A DNA stretch of 64,000 nucleotides from Mesocentrotus franciscanus (Eukaryota > Echinodermata > Echinoidea > Camarodonta > Strongylocentrotidae). The notes below the pieces were generated by a model. It was not told where the DNA came from and did not search any database. It saw only the letters and a program-made list of their open reading frames with translations. Below are positions 1 through 12,260 of the stretch, piece after piece; position 1 is the stretch's first letter, and each line of letters begins with the position of its first letter. The position numbers were made by a program, and so were the translations under genes. The stretch spans positions 26,500,877 through 26,564,876 of the forward strand of contig CP137672.1 of assembly GCA_037976565.1 (NCBI GenBank). The letters are read 5' to 3'.

Positions 1-514
1 TACGATTGTTCACCTGTTTTTCTTCAAACTAAAGAGGGCAGCATGAAAGTTGATGCCAACCGCTCCATCAAATGCATCAACAGTGTATGCGCTTCTAAAA
101 AATCTGGAGTTCGTCGCTCGCATGTATTGTTTTTTATGTTAGAGGGCGACATTACGTTCTGCAGGCAACCAAGCAAAGGGTTAAATATTTGTTCAGTGTT
201 GCAATAGCTGTCACGATTATAATGCATTTTACTATAGTTTTCAGAGAGCCCAAGAGACAGAAGGACATTAAGTCTGTGTTAGGATATACGTTTATTGCGC
301 CCTCTCTAGCTCCCAAAAGAACTGCCCTTTTAAAGAGTGTAAATCAACTCTTGTAGGATTCAAGTTCGGGATCATTTCGTGTTTTTTGTTCTCCATTGAA
401 TCCACTACAAATTACAACGGAAAACACTCGAAAGTAGTGGTTTGGATTACTCCTTTGTAAGTGGATGCCATAATATTTTCTAGCATGGATTTTCAATCCT
501 GTATGATGTGATCC

Positions 515-807
515 CTGGGGGTGTTTCACAATGATTAAGATCGACTTTAAGTTGGACTTAACTATGGCAGGCCGTTCATGCCACTGTTTTCTCTCACCAT
601 TTACTGGAATTGGTCTCTCAAGGGACATACAAATCGTGGTCTCAAATCTACAGAATTACCTTTTGTGAGTGTTCATTATTGAAGGAAAAATATTATATAC
701 AGATCATAATTGAGAGACCAATGGTGAGAGCAACCAGTGGCACGAACGGCCTGCCATATTTAAGTCCAACTTAAAGTCGATCTTAGTCTTTGTGAAACAC
801 CCCCCTG
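515..807. mobile_element. Foldback MITE, family A, copy 1
   Basis: The left end (GTGTTTCACAATGATTAAGA) and the right end (TCTTAGTCTTTGTGAAACAC) are inverted versions of each other. The similarity continues inward about 90-100 bp on each side, through matching segments around GCAGGCCGTTCATGCCACTG. The arms flank a central segment of roughly 100 bp. A second copy lies at 30613-30896, so this is a dispersed family rather than a chance palindrome. It has no coding capacity. Outer ends resemble CAGGGGGGTGTTTCAC, but no target-site duplication is clear, so the superfamily is unassigned. Confidence 0.88.
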
Positions 808-1321
808 ATATCCCTGATATAAAGAACACGATCGAAACTATTATCGAAAAATAAACTCAAGGGCAACTTCAATACCCTATTGTATGTCCCATATAGAAAT
901 CGTGTTCGCACATTTCAATAGGTGACACACTTGGCTAAAGAAATTATAGTAGGTTGATTTTCCGAAAGTAGTTGCGATCGTTATTTTTTCCAGGGCTGTA
1001 GTTCGACCTCCGCACCGATCAGCCAGGCGATGACCGTTAAATCCCCTATCTCCGCCCCCATCCCATGGTCGAGTGAAAATCGGAAGTCTGCAGGTGTGAA
1101 AAGGGCAATGGGCCAAGAACTAGATGCAAACCACTTCCAAATGTTCCTCTAAAATAATTCAAATCACTTGGTGATCGACAGTGGTTATCCGTCTGGATAG
1201 AATGGGCGTTTTCTAAAATCTATTAGTATTCACTTAAGTCTTAGCATGGACCCTACCTTGTGTTAGGGTCCATGGTCTTAGGTAGGGCTAGGATGTGGGT
1301 AATGTAAATTCGTATAGTATC

Positions 1322-1404
1322 ATCGTCATCATTGTATCAGCTCCATCACCGTCTTCATCATTATTATTAACATCATCAATATCACCAACACCACCATCAA
1401 TATC

Positions 1405-1456
<52 letters not shown>

Positions 1457-1636
1457 ATATCACTAGTACCACTAACATCATCCTCTTCATCATTGACAAC
1501 TTTCTACTCATCCCCCTCATGATCTTCATCATCCCCATCGCTATAATCATCATCATCATCAACAACATCATCATCAGAACCACTTACATCATCATCATCA
1601 TCATCATCAACAACATCATCGTCAGAGTAGATGAGT
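1322..1636. repeat. Imperfect ATC/TCA microsatellite
   Basis: A trinucleotide-rich tract of TCA/ATC with interruptions forms the 3' tail of the first duplicated unit. It yields poly-Ser frames on one strand and poly-Met frames on the other, which are artefacts. Confidence 0.93.
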
Positions 1637-1930
1637 TAAGGCCCTTCTCTCTCCAAAGCAGACAGTTCGTCTTCGACACAAGACGACCCAGGCGATGACC
1701 GATAAATCCCTCATCTCCGCCCCCATCACATGGTCGAGTGAAGATTGGAAGTCTGCAGGTGTCAAAGAGTAATGGGCCAAGAACTCGATGCAAACCACTT
1801 CCTAGTGTTCCTCGAAGAGATACACAACACGGCAGGTCGCAATCAATCTGGATAGAAAGTTTGTATTTTCCAACACATATTCACTCGGCGTTAGGAAGGC
1901 CTATTGGTCCAATGTCAATTTGTATTAACT

Positions 1931-2095
1931 AGTAATCATCATCACCATCATCATCAACCTGCTTATCCTCATCCTCACCATCATCATCCTCACCATCATC
2001 ACCATCATCTTAATCATCATCATCCTCTTCATCGTCGCTATCATCACCAACATCATCATCATCATCATTATTATCATCATCACTATCATTATCAA
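1931..2095. repeat. Imperfect ATC microsatellite
   Basis: A second ATC/CATC-rich tract follows the second duplicated unit at the same relative position as the tract at 1322-1636. It produces a His-rich frame that is not considered coding. Confidence 0.92.
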
Positions 2096-2664
2096 CAAAG
2101 TATGATAGAAACCGCTGCATGCAGGAAACGCTTAAAAAACGAAAGTTATCACGGTTATTACCCTAATAGGTCAAGGCGTATTAAATTAACACTGAGAGTT
2201 CAGGTTACTTTTCTGTCTCAATTTAATTGATTTGAAATGGGTATTGATTTGAACGGTCTATTCTGCTAAATATTCTCCTATCATACCATTGCTGATAGTA
2301 TAGAGAAACATGTTAATCATTCTTGCATTATAAGGCCTATAAAGAGTACCATAATTATCAGGTCTTAATTTTGCTAATTCTTGTAATTCCTTCTAAGTTA
2401 ATTAAGAATAATATAAATAATGTTTTTGTTAGGCAAAGAAAACTTAACATGTACACTTGTGTAATTACTTTTGTAATTAATCTACTGTACATCATTTGTA
2501 TTATTATTTTGTCTTGTTGAAAATGGAAATAAAACTTGAACTTTACTTGAACTAATAAGAATACGATGTCGCGTATAATAACTCGGACTTCAGACATCAA
2601 CATTTTCTGTGAAGTTCTCGAGTTAATATAGGCAATAAAATTAAATAGATATTAATGTTACACC

Positions 2665-3200
2665 TTAAAGATACTATGTCCCTTTTGCAGCCAACATCAA
2701 ATTCTGTAGAACTTTGCAGGAATTATGAATATGTCATGTATGTCCTATCTGTGAAATTTAAACGTTAGCAGTGTCCTAATATTCAAATTATGCAAGGAAA
2801 CCCGTTTACTTGCTAGACTTCACTGTCAGACACTATTGAGTGACTGACTGGCTTTTTCATCTTTGGTAATAACATACATAAAATGAGCTGTAAAGGGTAC
2901 ATGAGCATTTGTCTACATCAATAACCCACTTCTTGTAATGGCCAAAATTAAACTGATTGAATCTTTGCGCAGCATAAAACGTACGACCATTCGGTACAAT
3001 GGTCTGAAAATCAGACTATTACTTACTGGCTCTATAGCTCCTAAGTCGATTCGACAACTAATAGTCGTTATTTTCCCACTTAAAGACATTTTCAAGCCCC
3101 TTTTTTTTAGGGAAGTTCTAAATTAGTATTGTCTTTCAAATGCCGTTGGAATTTAACCTTTTCATTTTTTTGGCCTGCAAATGGGACATAGTACCTTTAA
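2665..3200. mobile_element. TTAA-bounded MITE with terminal inverted repeats
   Basis: The left end reads TTAA followed by AGATACTATGTCCC. The right end, reverse-complemented, reads TTAA followed by AGGTACTATGTCCC. The inverted match continues to TTTGCAG, about 22 bp with two or three mismatches. The 536-bp interior has only short frames and no transposase. TTAA at both edges fits a piggyBac-type target site. A TA duplication with AAGG..CCTT ends (Tc1/mariner type) is also compatible, because TTAA is palindromic. Similar ends recur at 58031, 59099 and 63544. Confidence 0.85.
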
Positions 3201-4367
3201 TATACAAAAACGAAGGCCCATGAAGATAACTATTTTCAAACTCCCCAGCACCTTTAGCAGGCAAATCAATTCACACTAAATGATAATAATAATGTTATTG
3301 GAGGCAGAATCAATAAGCAACCGTAGGTCGAAACTAAAAACGTTTAAAACTAAATCCTGTACCTTTATCTATTTATTTACTCATTGTTGCAAAATTTCTT
3401 TTGCAGGCTGCCTTTTTTGGTCGATGTACTTTTAAAACGTTACAGGTTTGAATGATATAGCAAACAATGAGTAATAAAAGCCGACTCATTATAGCCAGAT
3501 AACTAAACCTGTAAAGTCAATGACTTTGACAATGTCAGGGGTACCTGTAACATGATGAGGGGTACCATAAGGTCTTATAATGATGTTATTATTTACTTAC
3601 AAGTTTTTATTGAGTGTACATTAATAATGTTATTCTTTGCTCCCAATTATTTTCGAGGAGTTTATGAAGTACCTATATATGAAAACTAAATTCTGTGCAC
3701 TTTTTGCGCATAATAAAATGAAAAACGTAATTCGTGTAGACGAAATCAGTAAAAGAGAAGGATCCAATGCAAATGGAAATATATTGCATCAAGAATCCAT
3801 AGTCGCCAAAGATGATGCAAAGCGTCTTGCGTCATGACTTATGGTTAAGAAGAATTTTTGTTTTCGTTGCTTTCGTGTGCCCTGTAATGGAGAAGCATAC
3901 TATATGCTTAAATTGATGTTAGCGCATCTCAAAGATAAGATAATCTTAATATTAATTGATGCTATAGCAATGGGGAAAATGCAATTTTATGCGATGCAAG
4001 ACAAATACAATAACAAACAAGAAAACCCAATATAATATCAATGATCAAAAAGAAGAAAATAAAGAACAACTACTAATACATCATACATCCTTGAGTTCAG
4101 AACAGTGTACTGAACTTAAAGAAAAATATAGGTAGCGTAATGACAACTTAAAACATTTGGCTGAACATGCTGAAAACACTGACTCATATACAAACTTGAC
4201 CTCCGGAAGTAATTGATTGACCTTGCACTACCTGAGTATAAAAGTATGTCCCACAAAACAAAAACACAAACACAGGTTGTTCGATGATAGTCTAATAATG
4301 ATTCATATATAGGTACTAGTAAATATACTCTACTGTGCTCAACTCAAAGTATCATTATCACCAGCCC

Positions 4368-4605
4368 AGGGCTGTAACTGAGCCGCTATGTTAAAGGCGG
4401 TATTTGCCTTCAAGGAATTTCTTCCTAACGGGTACCTATTTACTTCACCTGGGTGGAGAGTGGTAAAACAGGTTGATTAATTGAAATTAATGGTTAATTA
4501 ATGTCTTGCCAATGGGCATTAGTCATGTTAGTGCCGCGGAGGGACTTGAACTGCGAACCATGTGATCTACAGTCCGGATACGTATCCAGTTGACCACGAA
4601 ACCTC
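4368..4605 (-). mobile_element. tRNA-derived SINE, copy 1
   Basis: Read on the minus strand from about 4605, the element starts with a tRNA-like head. An A-box-like TGGTCAACTGGATA (4584-4597) is followed by a B-box-like AGTTCAAGTCC (4542-4552), the spacing expected of a polymerase III promoter. A body follows with the family-conserved TTGGCAAGACATTAAT and a CACTCTCCACCCAGGTGAAG-like segment. It is not a functional tRNA gene because no stable cloverleaf or clean acceptor stem is evident. Related copies lie at 13530, 27425, 38020 and 63928. Confidence 0.82.
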
Positions 4606-6109
4606 TATCGAAGTTCAATCGAATTTGTTTACACTCTAACCTAAATCTAATAAACAAATCAAATACTGCCAACTATGCCAAAATGATAAAAATAATTCCT
4701 TTAAAAGGTGCAATTGATTTAAATCATAAAATATATCTCAATATTTCAGAAAAGTGAGATAATATACGAAAACCACCTAAAATGAAGCCTGAATTTTCAG
4801 TCACTCAAGCAGTACGGCTCAATGGGCAGGACGGAAGTCGTTCGCTATTGGAGTCTAGTGATAAGCAAGCAAGGCACCCGTGGTTTTGAAAAGCAATCTC
4901 TTTGTTTCCACTCTATTTTAATTTGCTATGAATTTAAGAAGAAGCAAGGACGCTCTAGACAAAGAAAGTAAAACTTAAGCAAACAAATCGTAATCATGAA
5001 ATTATACTCTTGCTTCATGTGTATTATTTGAAAGCGAGACTCTATTAGATCTCACTTGCAGCGGAGACAGTATCATTTTTATTGTAAACACTGCTATGAT
5101 CTCATTTATTCATATTTTATCAATCATGTTAATGTATAATGAAAATAAATGTTGTCCTTGTCAGGGTAAACCATTAATTTCATTCAAATGCGGTGCTTCT
5201 TTTGGAAAGATCAAATAAATTATCCTGTTTCGGGTATCAATAACATATTTATTCAAGAAATATAACCGACACAATTATATTAGGGATGAGAGTTTTTAAT
5301 TCCATGATTATTTCAAATTATTATCACTTACATAAGATTACTGAAAGCTGTATCACTGTAAAGAGGTTTGTTTATTTTAGTTATTACTCATCGCGTCATG
5401 TCAAATTTTTCGACGATTTTCTTCATCATATTTTGTACGGAACCTATTCTTACAAGCTTTGCTTTTTATTAGGTTTCGTCATATTTCACTGTCAAATAAA
5501 TATATTCGTCTTCTTGCAATAGCTGTTAAATAACTTGATCAATAACTTAATTTGTAACATATATTTAATATCCTTTTTGTGTGATGATGATTTACAAAGA
5601 ATTGTTTTTATACTGCTGTTTGTATCATGTGAAATATGGAAAACAATAAACTGAAACTGAACTGATGTTATTCCTAGTCTTCATTAGAGGTGGATGGGGG
5701 AGGGGCGCAATTTTGAGGAATGCGCCACCTGTCAATTTTCAACCCCCATTCTTCTCCCCTTTTTCGCTCATAAGATGTTTGTTTCTGAGAACTTTACACA
5801 CCTTACATTCCTTTAAAAGTATATATATCCTACAAATTTTTCTATGCTTATGTCCCGTATCTCATTAAAATGCACTTTTTGGTTTCGTCATGGCGTATCG
5901 CAAAACACCAGACGCTCAAATCCACCTACTACTCTATCCCTATGAATTTATCCATCACATTTTCCCGCCGAAATCAAATTGCATTTGACACATTTGAAGA
6001 CAAACTCAGGCAGCTGCGTCTTTCCCACTACACCAAAAAATAAATAAAAAGGAAAAAAAGAAAGAAACGTCTACACACCTTCGAATATTGATGAACTAAT
6101 GGAAGCGTA

Positions 6110-6400
6110 GCTAGATCAATTTTAATTGGGAAGGTGGGAGGGGGCGGTGTCGGTTCAAACCTGCTAGTTCATCGATTCTTTTTCTGGATTTTGCCAACAA
6201 AGCTCGAAATATTCAAAAAATATTTTGCAGACAATATATGAACAGGGGCGTTGGTAGACCATTTTGAATGGAGGGGGGATGCCAGGTCATCGATTCAGTT
6301 TATAAAGACCTAGATTTGCCGACAAGGCTTTAAATTTACTCAAAATTTATGGACCGAAAATTTCTAATGGGAAGGGGTGTTGCATCCCTGGGGCGGCTTT
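6110..6400. repeat. Diverged tandem duplication
   Basis: Two imperfect units of about 130-150 bp can be aligned through (T/G)(A/C)GTTCATCGATTC-like and GCCAACAAAGCT/GCCGACAAGGCT segments, followed by AAATATTCAAAA/AAATTTACTCAAAA. A third truncated unit starts near 6360 with a similar TAATGGGAAGG motif. The units are G-rich on the plus strand and followed by a poly-G run at about 6410-6421. No function is assigned. Confidence 0.55.
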
Positions 6401-6795
6401 AAGGGTTGGGGGGGGGGGGTGGGTGGTCAAATTAAAAATAGGTAATCGAGCAACAACAAATTAAGTCTAATTAACCCCGCCCCTGATAGAATAAAATCTT
6501 TACAAGCAACCAATTAACAGAAAAAAATCTCTGACAATAAACAAAAAAGGGGGAAGGGAGAGTCCAGACCCCGCGATCCCCCCCCTTCCTTCGAGCGACG
6601 CCCATGGGCACGACACGTGGAATATAAGCGTGAAGATGTTGATGTACCCACTGGGGCAACTAATTAGATAATCGTATGTGATGATGCTCATGTGTATGGC
6701 ATGTATGGCATTATCCGACCGAACGTGTCGTTTCGTCGATACATGCCTAATCGTCTATGATAATTTGGTGTCTGCGTCGATATTCAGTTTCCCCC

Positions 6796-7340
6796 AATGT
6801 GTATAATAGTGTGCATAAGTGTATTTAAAGCCCCTCGTCACCCTAGCTTCAACACCATTTAAATTTTGTGGTTTGAGGTATTCTCCGGTTTTTCTCGTGA
6901 AATTAAACTGTTTTTTTAATAATTATTATTCAGTTTGTGCCTAATACGCATGATATTGTGCACCTGTGTCACTCCTTTTTTCAACCCTATTTACATTTTG
7001 TTGTCGAAGTATTCTCTAATTTTCGTTCTTGTGTAATTAAACTATTATTTAATTTGTGCCAAATGCGTATAATATTGTGCAAAAGTGTATCTAAATCTCC
7101 CTTCATCTTTTAATACGTTCTATATTTTGTGGTTGAATTCTTCTTCTTTTTTTGTGTGGTGAAGTTAAACTATTGTTATTAAGTTTGTGCGTAATGCGTC
7201 TATAATCTTTATGAGAACTCGTTTATCTTAAACCCCCACACTCTAAAAAAGGATTGGTTAACACTTTATCTGTGTTTCACCCCTTTTAAATTTTGTGGTT
7301 CAAGTGTTCTTCAACTTTTCTCGTGATATTATTCAACCCG
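6796..7340. repeat. Degenerate tandem array, about 120-150 bp units
   Basis: Four head-to-tail units start near 6796, 6943, 7062 and 7193. Each carries AATGCGTATAATATTGTGCA-like sequence, then (A)AGTGTAT or GTGTCAC, then ATTTTGTGGTT, TATTCT and a TGAAATTAAACT-like block. Periods vary from about 119 to 147 bp and similarity is moderate, indicating an old array. A 95-codon frame beginning at a GTG in the last unit (7295-7582) is not regarded as a gene. Confidence 0.75.
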
Positions 7341-7756
7341 TGTTAAATTTTGCAAAAGATATATATGGTAATATACTAAAGTGTAAAAATCTATTCAAGA
7401 AGGGTATCGAAGACGCTTTCAATAAAGAAGTATTAATGAGAAAATACTCGTCATACAGTGTCTCTTCCGTCTCTGAAATTTTAAGAAAATACACACGGCA
7501 TATGGATTTTTTTGCACATATCATTGAGAGAAATTGTGATATCTTTCCCCAATGTTGCATCAGTTCCCGCTTCTCTTCATAAAACGTGAAAGTTGAAAAA
7601 ATGTTACCAATTATCTGTAATTCCGCATTTTATTGCAAAATTACGATCTAAAAATAACATCCCCGTCTCCTGGTCAATATGCTAAGGTGATTACAGGTAG
7701 ATGTTATAAGGTCATATTACAGTAATTTATTCTCCAATCTGGGCTTCACCGCCCCG

Positions 7757-7802
7757 TCTCTCTCTCTCTCTCTCTCTCTCCCCTCTCTCTCTCTCTCTCT
7801 TT
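7757..7802. repeat. CT microsatellite
   Basis: A nearly pure CT dinucleotide tract with a short CCC interruption. A longer pyrimidine-rich stretch extends to about 7860. Confidence 0.95.
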
Positions 7803-8210
7803 CTCCCTTACTCTTTTCTCTGTTTCTCTCTTCCCATTTCTCTCCACCACTCTCGTTTTGTCCCTTTAGTAGCCTCATCACCTTCACAAGCTTCTGTTTC
7901 TCCATGCACAGTCCACACCGTGTCGCAAGGAGGGTATATTATTTTGAAGCAGAAATACATAATGCCATAACCACGTGAGTGCATCGCTTTCCTGTCGGAA
8001 AAAGCACAATACTCAAGACAATGTGGATGCAGTATCTAAACAAAATAAACTAAATGATACGAAAAACACGAACTTTCCATTAGATTCTAAATTTTGATGG
8101 AGAAAAATAACTGTCAGTAAGGAACATCAATTTCTACCATTCGTTATCGAGGTTGTTTAAACAAATACCATATCTTCCATAAGAAAGATACGATTACGAG
8201 AAAGAGACAG

Positions 8211-8309
8211 GAAGAGAAAAGAAGAGAAGAGAAGAGAAGAGATAGGAAGAGAAGAGAAGAGAAGAGAAGAGAAGAGGAGAGTAGAGACAAGAGAGCAGGG
8301 AAGAAAAAG

Positions 8310-8340
<31 letters not shown>
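8211..8340. repeat. GAAGA pentanucleotide and GA dinucleotide repeats
   Basis: Imperfect GAAGA units (about 8211-8280) are followed by a pure GA tract (8313-8340). This is a purine-rich simple-sequence stretch with no coding potential. Confidence 0.93.
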
Positions 8341-8343
<3 letters not shown>

Positions 8344-11109
8344 TGGGGGTTAAGGCAGACAGAGATATAGACAGTAATATATTTTGAAAAATACATCAAA
8401 AATGCACTTCATATCTTTTCCCAAAACGAAACAAAACCAATTTGAATAGATTATCATTATCTACAAAGTCTATAGAATGGTCAAAAATCGTCTCTCAATC
8501 CTTACAGCCTAGCTTGCACATTACTCAAGTTAATCTCTTCGTTTCGGCACCATCCATTCGCGGTCAAAAATCGTTAATGAATCAACTGATTGCTTTGCCA
8601 GACCGGGGTGATAATGTCAAGTTCACAAAATGACCCAATACCCCAAGAATTGAACCTCTGATTGCTAAACCACTGTTTGCTAACAAACAATACTCGTTTA
8701 TAATCGTGTGAGGTGTATATGGTTTAGGTTATTTGCCTTACCATTGTGGACTTGACCGACTCTGCTTCGTTTTCTAAAGTGCACTTGTGTGTGTTTGTTT
8801 GCAAAGCCAATCAATGAAATTTTCAGTTTCGGTCATTTTTTACACTTAATTCAATAAGATATATTGTTTTTGTCACAGCCATCAGGATGTACATCAATGC
8901 ATGAGTGTCATCCAAAATAACAGGAAAGATGTGTAAAAACGCATGATTAACATACAACGGCGAAGCATTGATGCAGCAACTGAAGGGCATTGACAGAATT
9001 GGGGGTAGGGAGGAGTATCGGTCTTGTTGCAGGTGTTGATGTGAGAGAGCAAGGACTTCGAATAAGGGGAGGATGGGGTGGTGTTATCTTCTTACTCCTA
9101 GCTCCTGTTCTCCAACATTCATCTTGTCTCGACTTTTTCGCCTTGGGGGCACACCACCCCGTTCAGATACGCCATTGTGTAAAAATTAACACTAATACCT
9201 GGGGGAGGTTGAATATATCTCTGACATTTTCAGACTATACATATTATACATAATAACAGCTTGTGTTGATTGTGTATTAGTGAAGTACCTATCCTAAACT
9301 CCATTTTATAAATAACATTTTAATAACACATGAATAATAATATACTGTGTTTTTCTTCAAATGACTATTGAATCAAATAGATGATGATGAAAGGGGGTGG
9401 ACAGAAGGGCAGATCGTTGTTATAATATTTGTTTTTTATCATTGCGGTGAGATGTTTTAAATTCAGCGGTAATATACCAATGAGAGAGAAAAGGGTATGT
9501 CATAAAGATAGTCAAATATTAATGATATACATAAGGATTGATGCTCTGAGACATTTCCAACGACTCTCAAGACATCTTGATGTCGCGACTTCGCTCATGC
9601 ACATTAGGAGATCTTAAAACTGTTGCCATGGGAACGAAATCCATCATTCCTTTTTTCCCCTTCAACTGGGTAAAGCTTTTAAAGAGCAACGATGCCCATA
9701 AATCGATCGATATTGTGATAATACATGTATAGCTGTGTATATAAATCCGGGTGCTTGATCTATTGAAACTACCAGCAAAATGACAAAAAGAGGAAATTAA
9801 AATGTCAAGAGTGGCATGTGCACATCAGTGAGAATTAGTGACTAGAGAGACTAAACAAAAATATACACGATTGATCTTCGTAGCTTTGCGTTTCAATGTC
9901 TGCTCTCATCATGGGCTTTAGAAATACAAAAATGAAGTTTGTCTGTGAAAGATTTAGCAGTAAGCTAGCAGTCTAATGCGATGTCTGATGAAATCATTAT
10001 CATGATTATAGGCGATACAGAATTAACCACACATTTTCACATCTAAAGTCAAATTTATATTTAACAAATGGATTACTTAATGAAGCATTACCACATCGCA
10101 TCATCAATATTATTATTTGTTATTAGTTGATATATTCTAATATTATATTCTAATATTAGAATTGTGAACAACGATGATTTCCAAATGTCATCGCGAACAA
10201 GACGAATGAAGTGGAAATATTGCTTTGAGCGATAATTTCTAGAACGTGCGAATACTTCCAATTTCCCCAATACATGTCAACACTTTTTGACGTCAGATAT
10301 TCATCAGTCAGCTATACGGGGGGCTGGGTAAGATAATGTGTCGTTGTATTGAAAAGGAATGATGGGCTCACCTTTGCCAACACAATGACAAATTTATCCA
10401 ATGGTAAATGTGCTGAAAATCTCAAAAATTTCCATTAGGGGCTGAGAATTGCATGCCCCTCCCGGCTGTACTGATATGAAGAGCTAAAGTTCTCAAGATA
10501 AATCGATTGTTAATAATGACTGCGTAATAATTACTTGATGCTAATTCAGATTTATAAACAGCGCCTTTGATAAGAATGGATCACCCGTTCACTATCGCTA
10601 CACGGTTTGTATTAGGTCGAAAATGCCCCAGTAAAAGTACTAATCGAATATCAATCGACAAATTCCATGACTTCTTGGCTATTATGCACATAAATCGCCC
10701 AGTCGGATTACTCTAGTTCTATTCAAGAACAGTAAACATGCATGGTACTAGTAAATGAATCATTCTCTCTGCCATTCATAGTTTCGACCGATAACTATCT
10801 TATCGGGTCAGTCAAGTTTTGGTCAGTGGGCATCATCATAGTTCATAATTATGAGCATGAGAGTGCTAATTCATGGGCGATAAGTGTAAACATACAAGTT
10901 GATAAACAAAGAAAATGTTATGTCATCTTTGACCACAAAGGCAATGACGTGATAATTGACTTAATCGATGGTTTTCCAATACGCCAACACACCCTCCTTG
11001 CCGCGGGCAACCCTGAATCCGTCAGAGACAAACATTGTCATGATTATTATGGTGTATGAAATGAATGCTGGCATCGTAATCTTTTCATATAATATACACT
11101 ACACAGAAA

Positions 11110-11620
11110 TATGAGAAAAATGTTGAAGAACTTGTCGAATGCGAAGGGACGTCGAATATCGAATCCTCGGGATGACAATCTTCTTTCGGGTTACATACAT
11201 CGGGGATTCCCTTCTAATGACATGCCGAGTGGGAATGTTATCTTTTCATCTAGTCTATTACGTCATTCAAACTTAACCATCGAAAACAATCCTGGATACA
11301 CCTTTGGGGAGAAATGAGTTGTAGGGTTTACCAGGGAGGTGAGATCCCTGGGTTTACGAATGGAGACAACAAAATCATATAAGAAAAAGTGGAATAACTT
11401 GTCGAAGCCTAGAAAAAAACATGAGATTTAAAAAAACGTAGAAGAAATTATAGGACTTTTAAAGCCTACAGATGATGACAATCTTCTTTCAGGTCAAATA
11501 GCTCCGGGATACCCTTCGTACGACATCTCTAATGGAATGTTATTATACCATTGCATCTGATCTATTATTACGTCATCAAACGTACAGACGACCGATGATC
11601 AGGAAACACCCTTGGTCGGG
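11110..11620. repeat. Tandem duplication beside a TTC tract
   Basis: Units at about 11110-11310 and 11385-11620 share ATGACAATCTTCTTTC, a GGG(A)ATNCCCTTC segment, GGAATGTTAT, ATCT.(G)TCTATTA and TTACGTCATNCAAAC. The second copy runs into the TTC microsatellite at 11676. The first copy supports a 68-codon frame (11111-11317) that is not preserved in the second, so it is not a coding feature. Confidence 0.72.
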
Positions 11621-11675
11621 AAAAACGGTCTACCTGCAGGTTATCGTGGCCACACCCTTTTCTATCAGACACAGA

Positions 11676-11829
11676 TCTTCTCTTCTTCTTCATCTTCTTC
11701 TTCTTCTTCTTCTTCTTCTTCTTCATCATCATCATCATCATCATCATCATCTCCTTCTTCTTCTTCTTCTTCTTCTTCTTCTTCTTCTTCTTCTTCTTCT
11801 TCTTCTTCTTCTTCTTCTTCTTCTTCTTC
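11676..11829. repeat. TTC microsatellite
   Basis: A long TTC/GAA trinucleotide tract with an internal ATC segment. It encodes poly-Ser, poly-Leu and poly-Lys frames on different strands, none of them real. Purine-pyrimidine asymmetry of this length can form triplex or sticky DNA. Confidence 0.95.
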
Positions 11830-11914
11830 GTCACCGAAAAATACAGGTCGACTTCAATAAAGAGATTGAAGTATACTTCTAGAATACATTTTCTAGAGTT
11901 TGATTGATTTGTTT

Positions 11915-12260
11915 AAGATACCAAGACTGCATCTTGAGATGTACGAAAGAAATTACCATGATTCAGTTTATACTGAGCATGATGGACTCGTTCCGATAAA
12001 ATTCCCAAGTAATCCGTGGTATGCGTTATTTTTGGTACGTCGGTGAACTTCTGTTTAAGACGGTTTCGTACAGCCCTGCGCAGCCTTTTATTGTTTTGTC
12101 CTAGAATTAAATATTCTACTAAACAAATTTAGTATCTAATTCAAATACCGAGGCTGCATCGAAGTGAAGATGTGTGATTCAGAGACTAAATATGAAGATA
12201 AGCTAAAGAACTTGACCATGATTAAGTTAATATCAGCGTGATAAGGTCTGATAAAATTCC
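11915..12260. repeat. Diverged direct duplication
   Basis: Segments at about 11915-12010 and 12145-12260 share GATACCAAGACTGCATC/AATACCGAGGCTGCATC, ACCATGATTNAGTTNATA and GATAAAATTCC. The spacing is about 230 bp. This continues the duplicated structure of the flanking 11110-11620 region. Confidence 0.6.

Larger units (their letters stand above)
980..2100. repeat. Tandemly duplicated repeat unit with ATC-rich 3' tails
   Basis: Two copies of a unit of about 300 bp lie at about 980-1322 and 1640-1934. They share the segments ATGACCG.TAAATCCC, CTCCGCCCCCATC, GGTCGAGTGAA, GGAAGTCTGCAGGTGT and AATGGGCCAAGAACT, then a diverged part containing TCTGGATAGAA and ATTCACT. Each unit ends in an AATTTGTAT- or AATTCGTAT-like boundary and passes straight into a long ATC/TCA trinucleotide tract (about 1322-1636 and 1931-2095). 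The microsatellite therefore seems to be part of the duplicated unit. It is non-coding; long reading frames here are Ser-, Met- or His-rich translations of the trinucleotide tract. Confidence 0.8.

Noticed and set aside
4533..4605. A minus-strand tRNA gene
   Set aside because: A- and B-box-like motifs are present, but stems are not well paired and the sequence continues into a repeated SINE body found at other sites.
6405..6424. A G-string comparable to the core of the known sea urchin arylsulfatase insulator
   Set aside because: It lies more than 27 kb upstream of exon 1, and poly-G runs also occur at 18924 and 28672. Nothing ties it to the sulfatase gene.
7295..7582. A 95-codon frame
   Set aside because: It starts at GTG inside a degenerate tandem array unit, with no homology recognised.
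10742..11059. A 105-codon ATG frame with balanced composition
   Set aside because: No recognisable motif, no splice context or neighbouring exon, and its length is within chance for a window of this size read in six frames.
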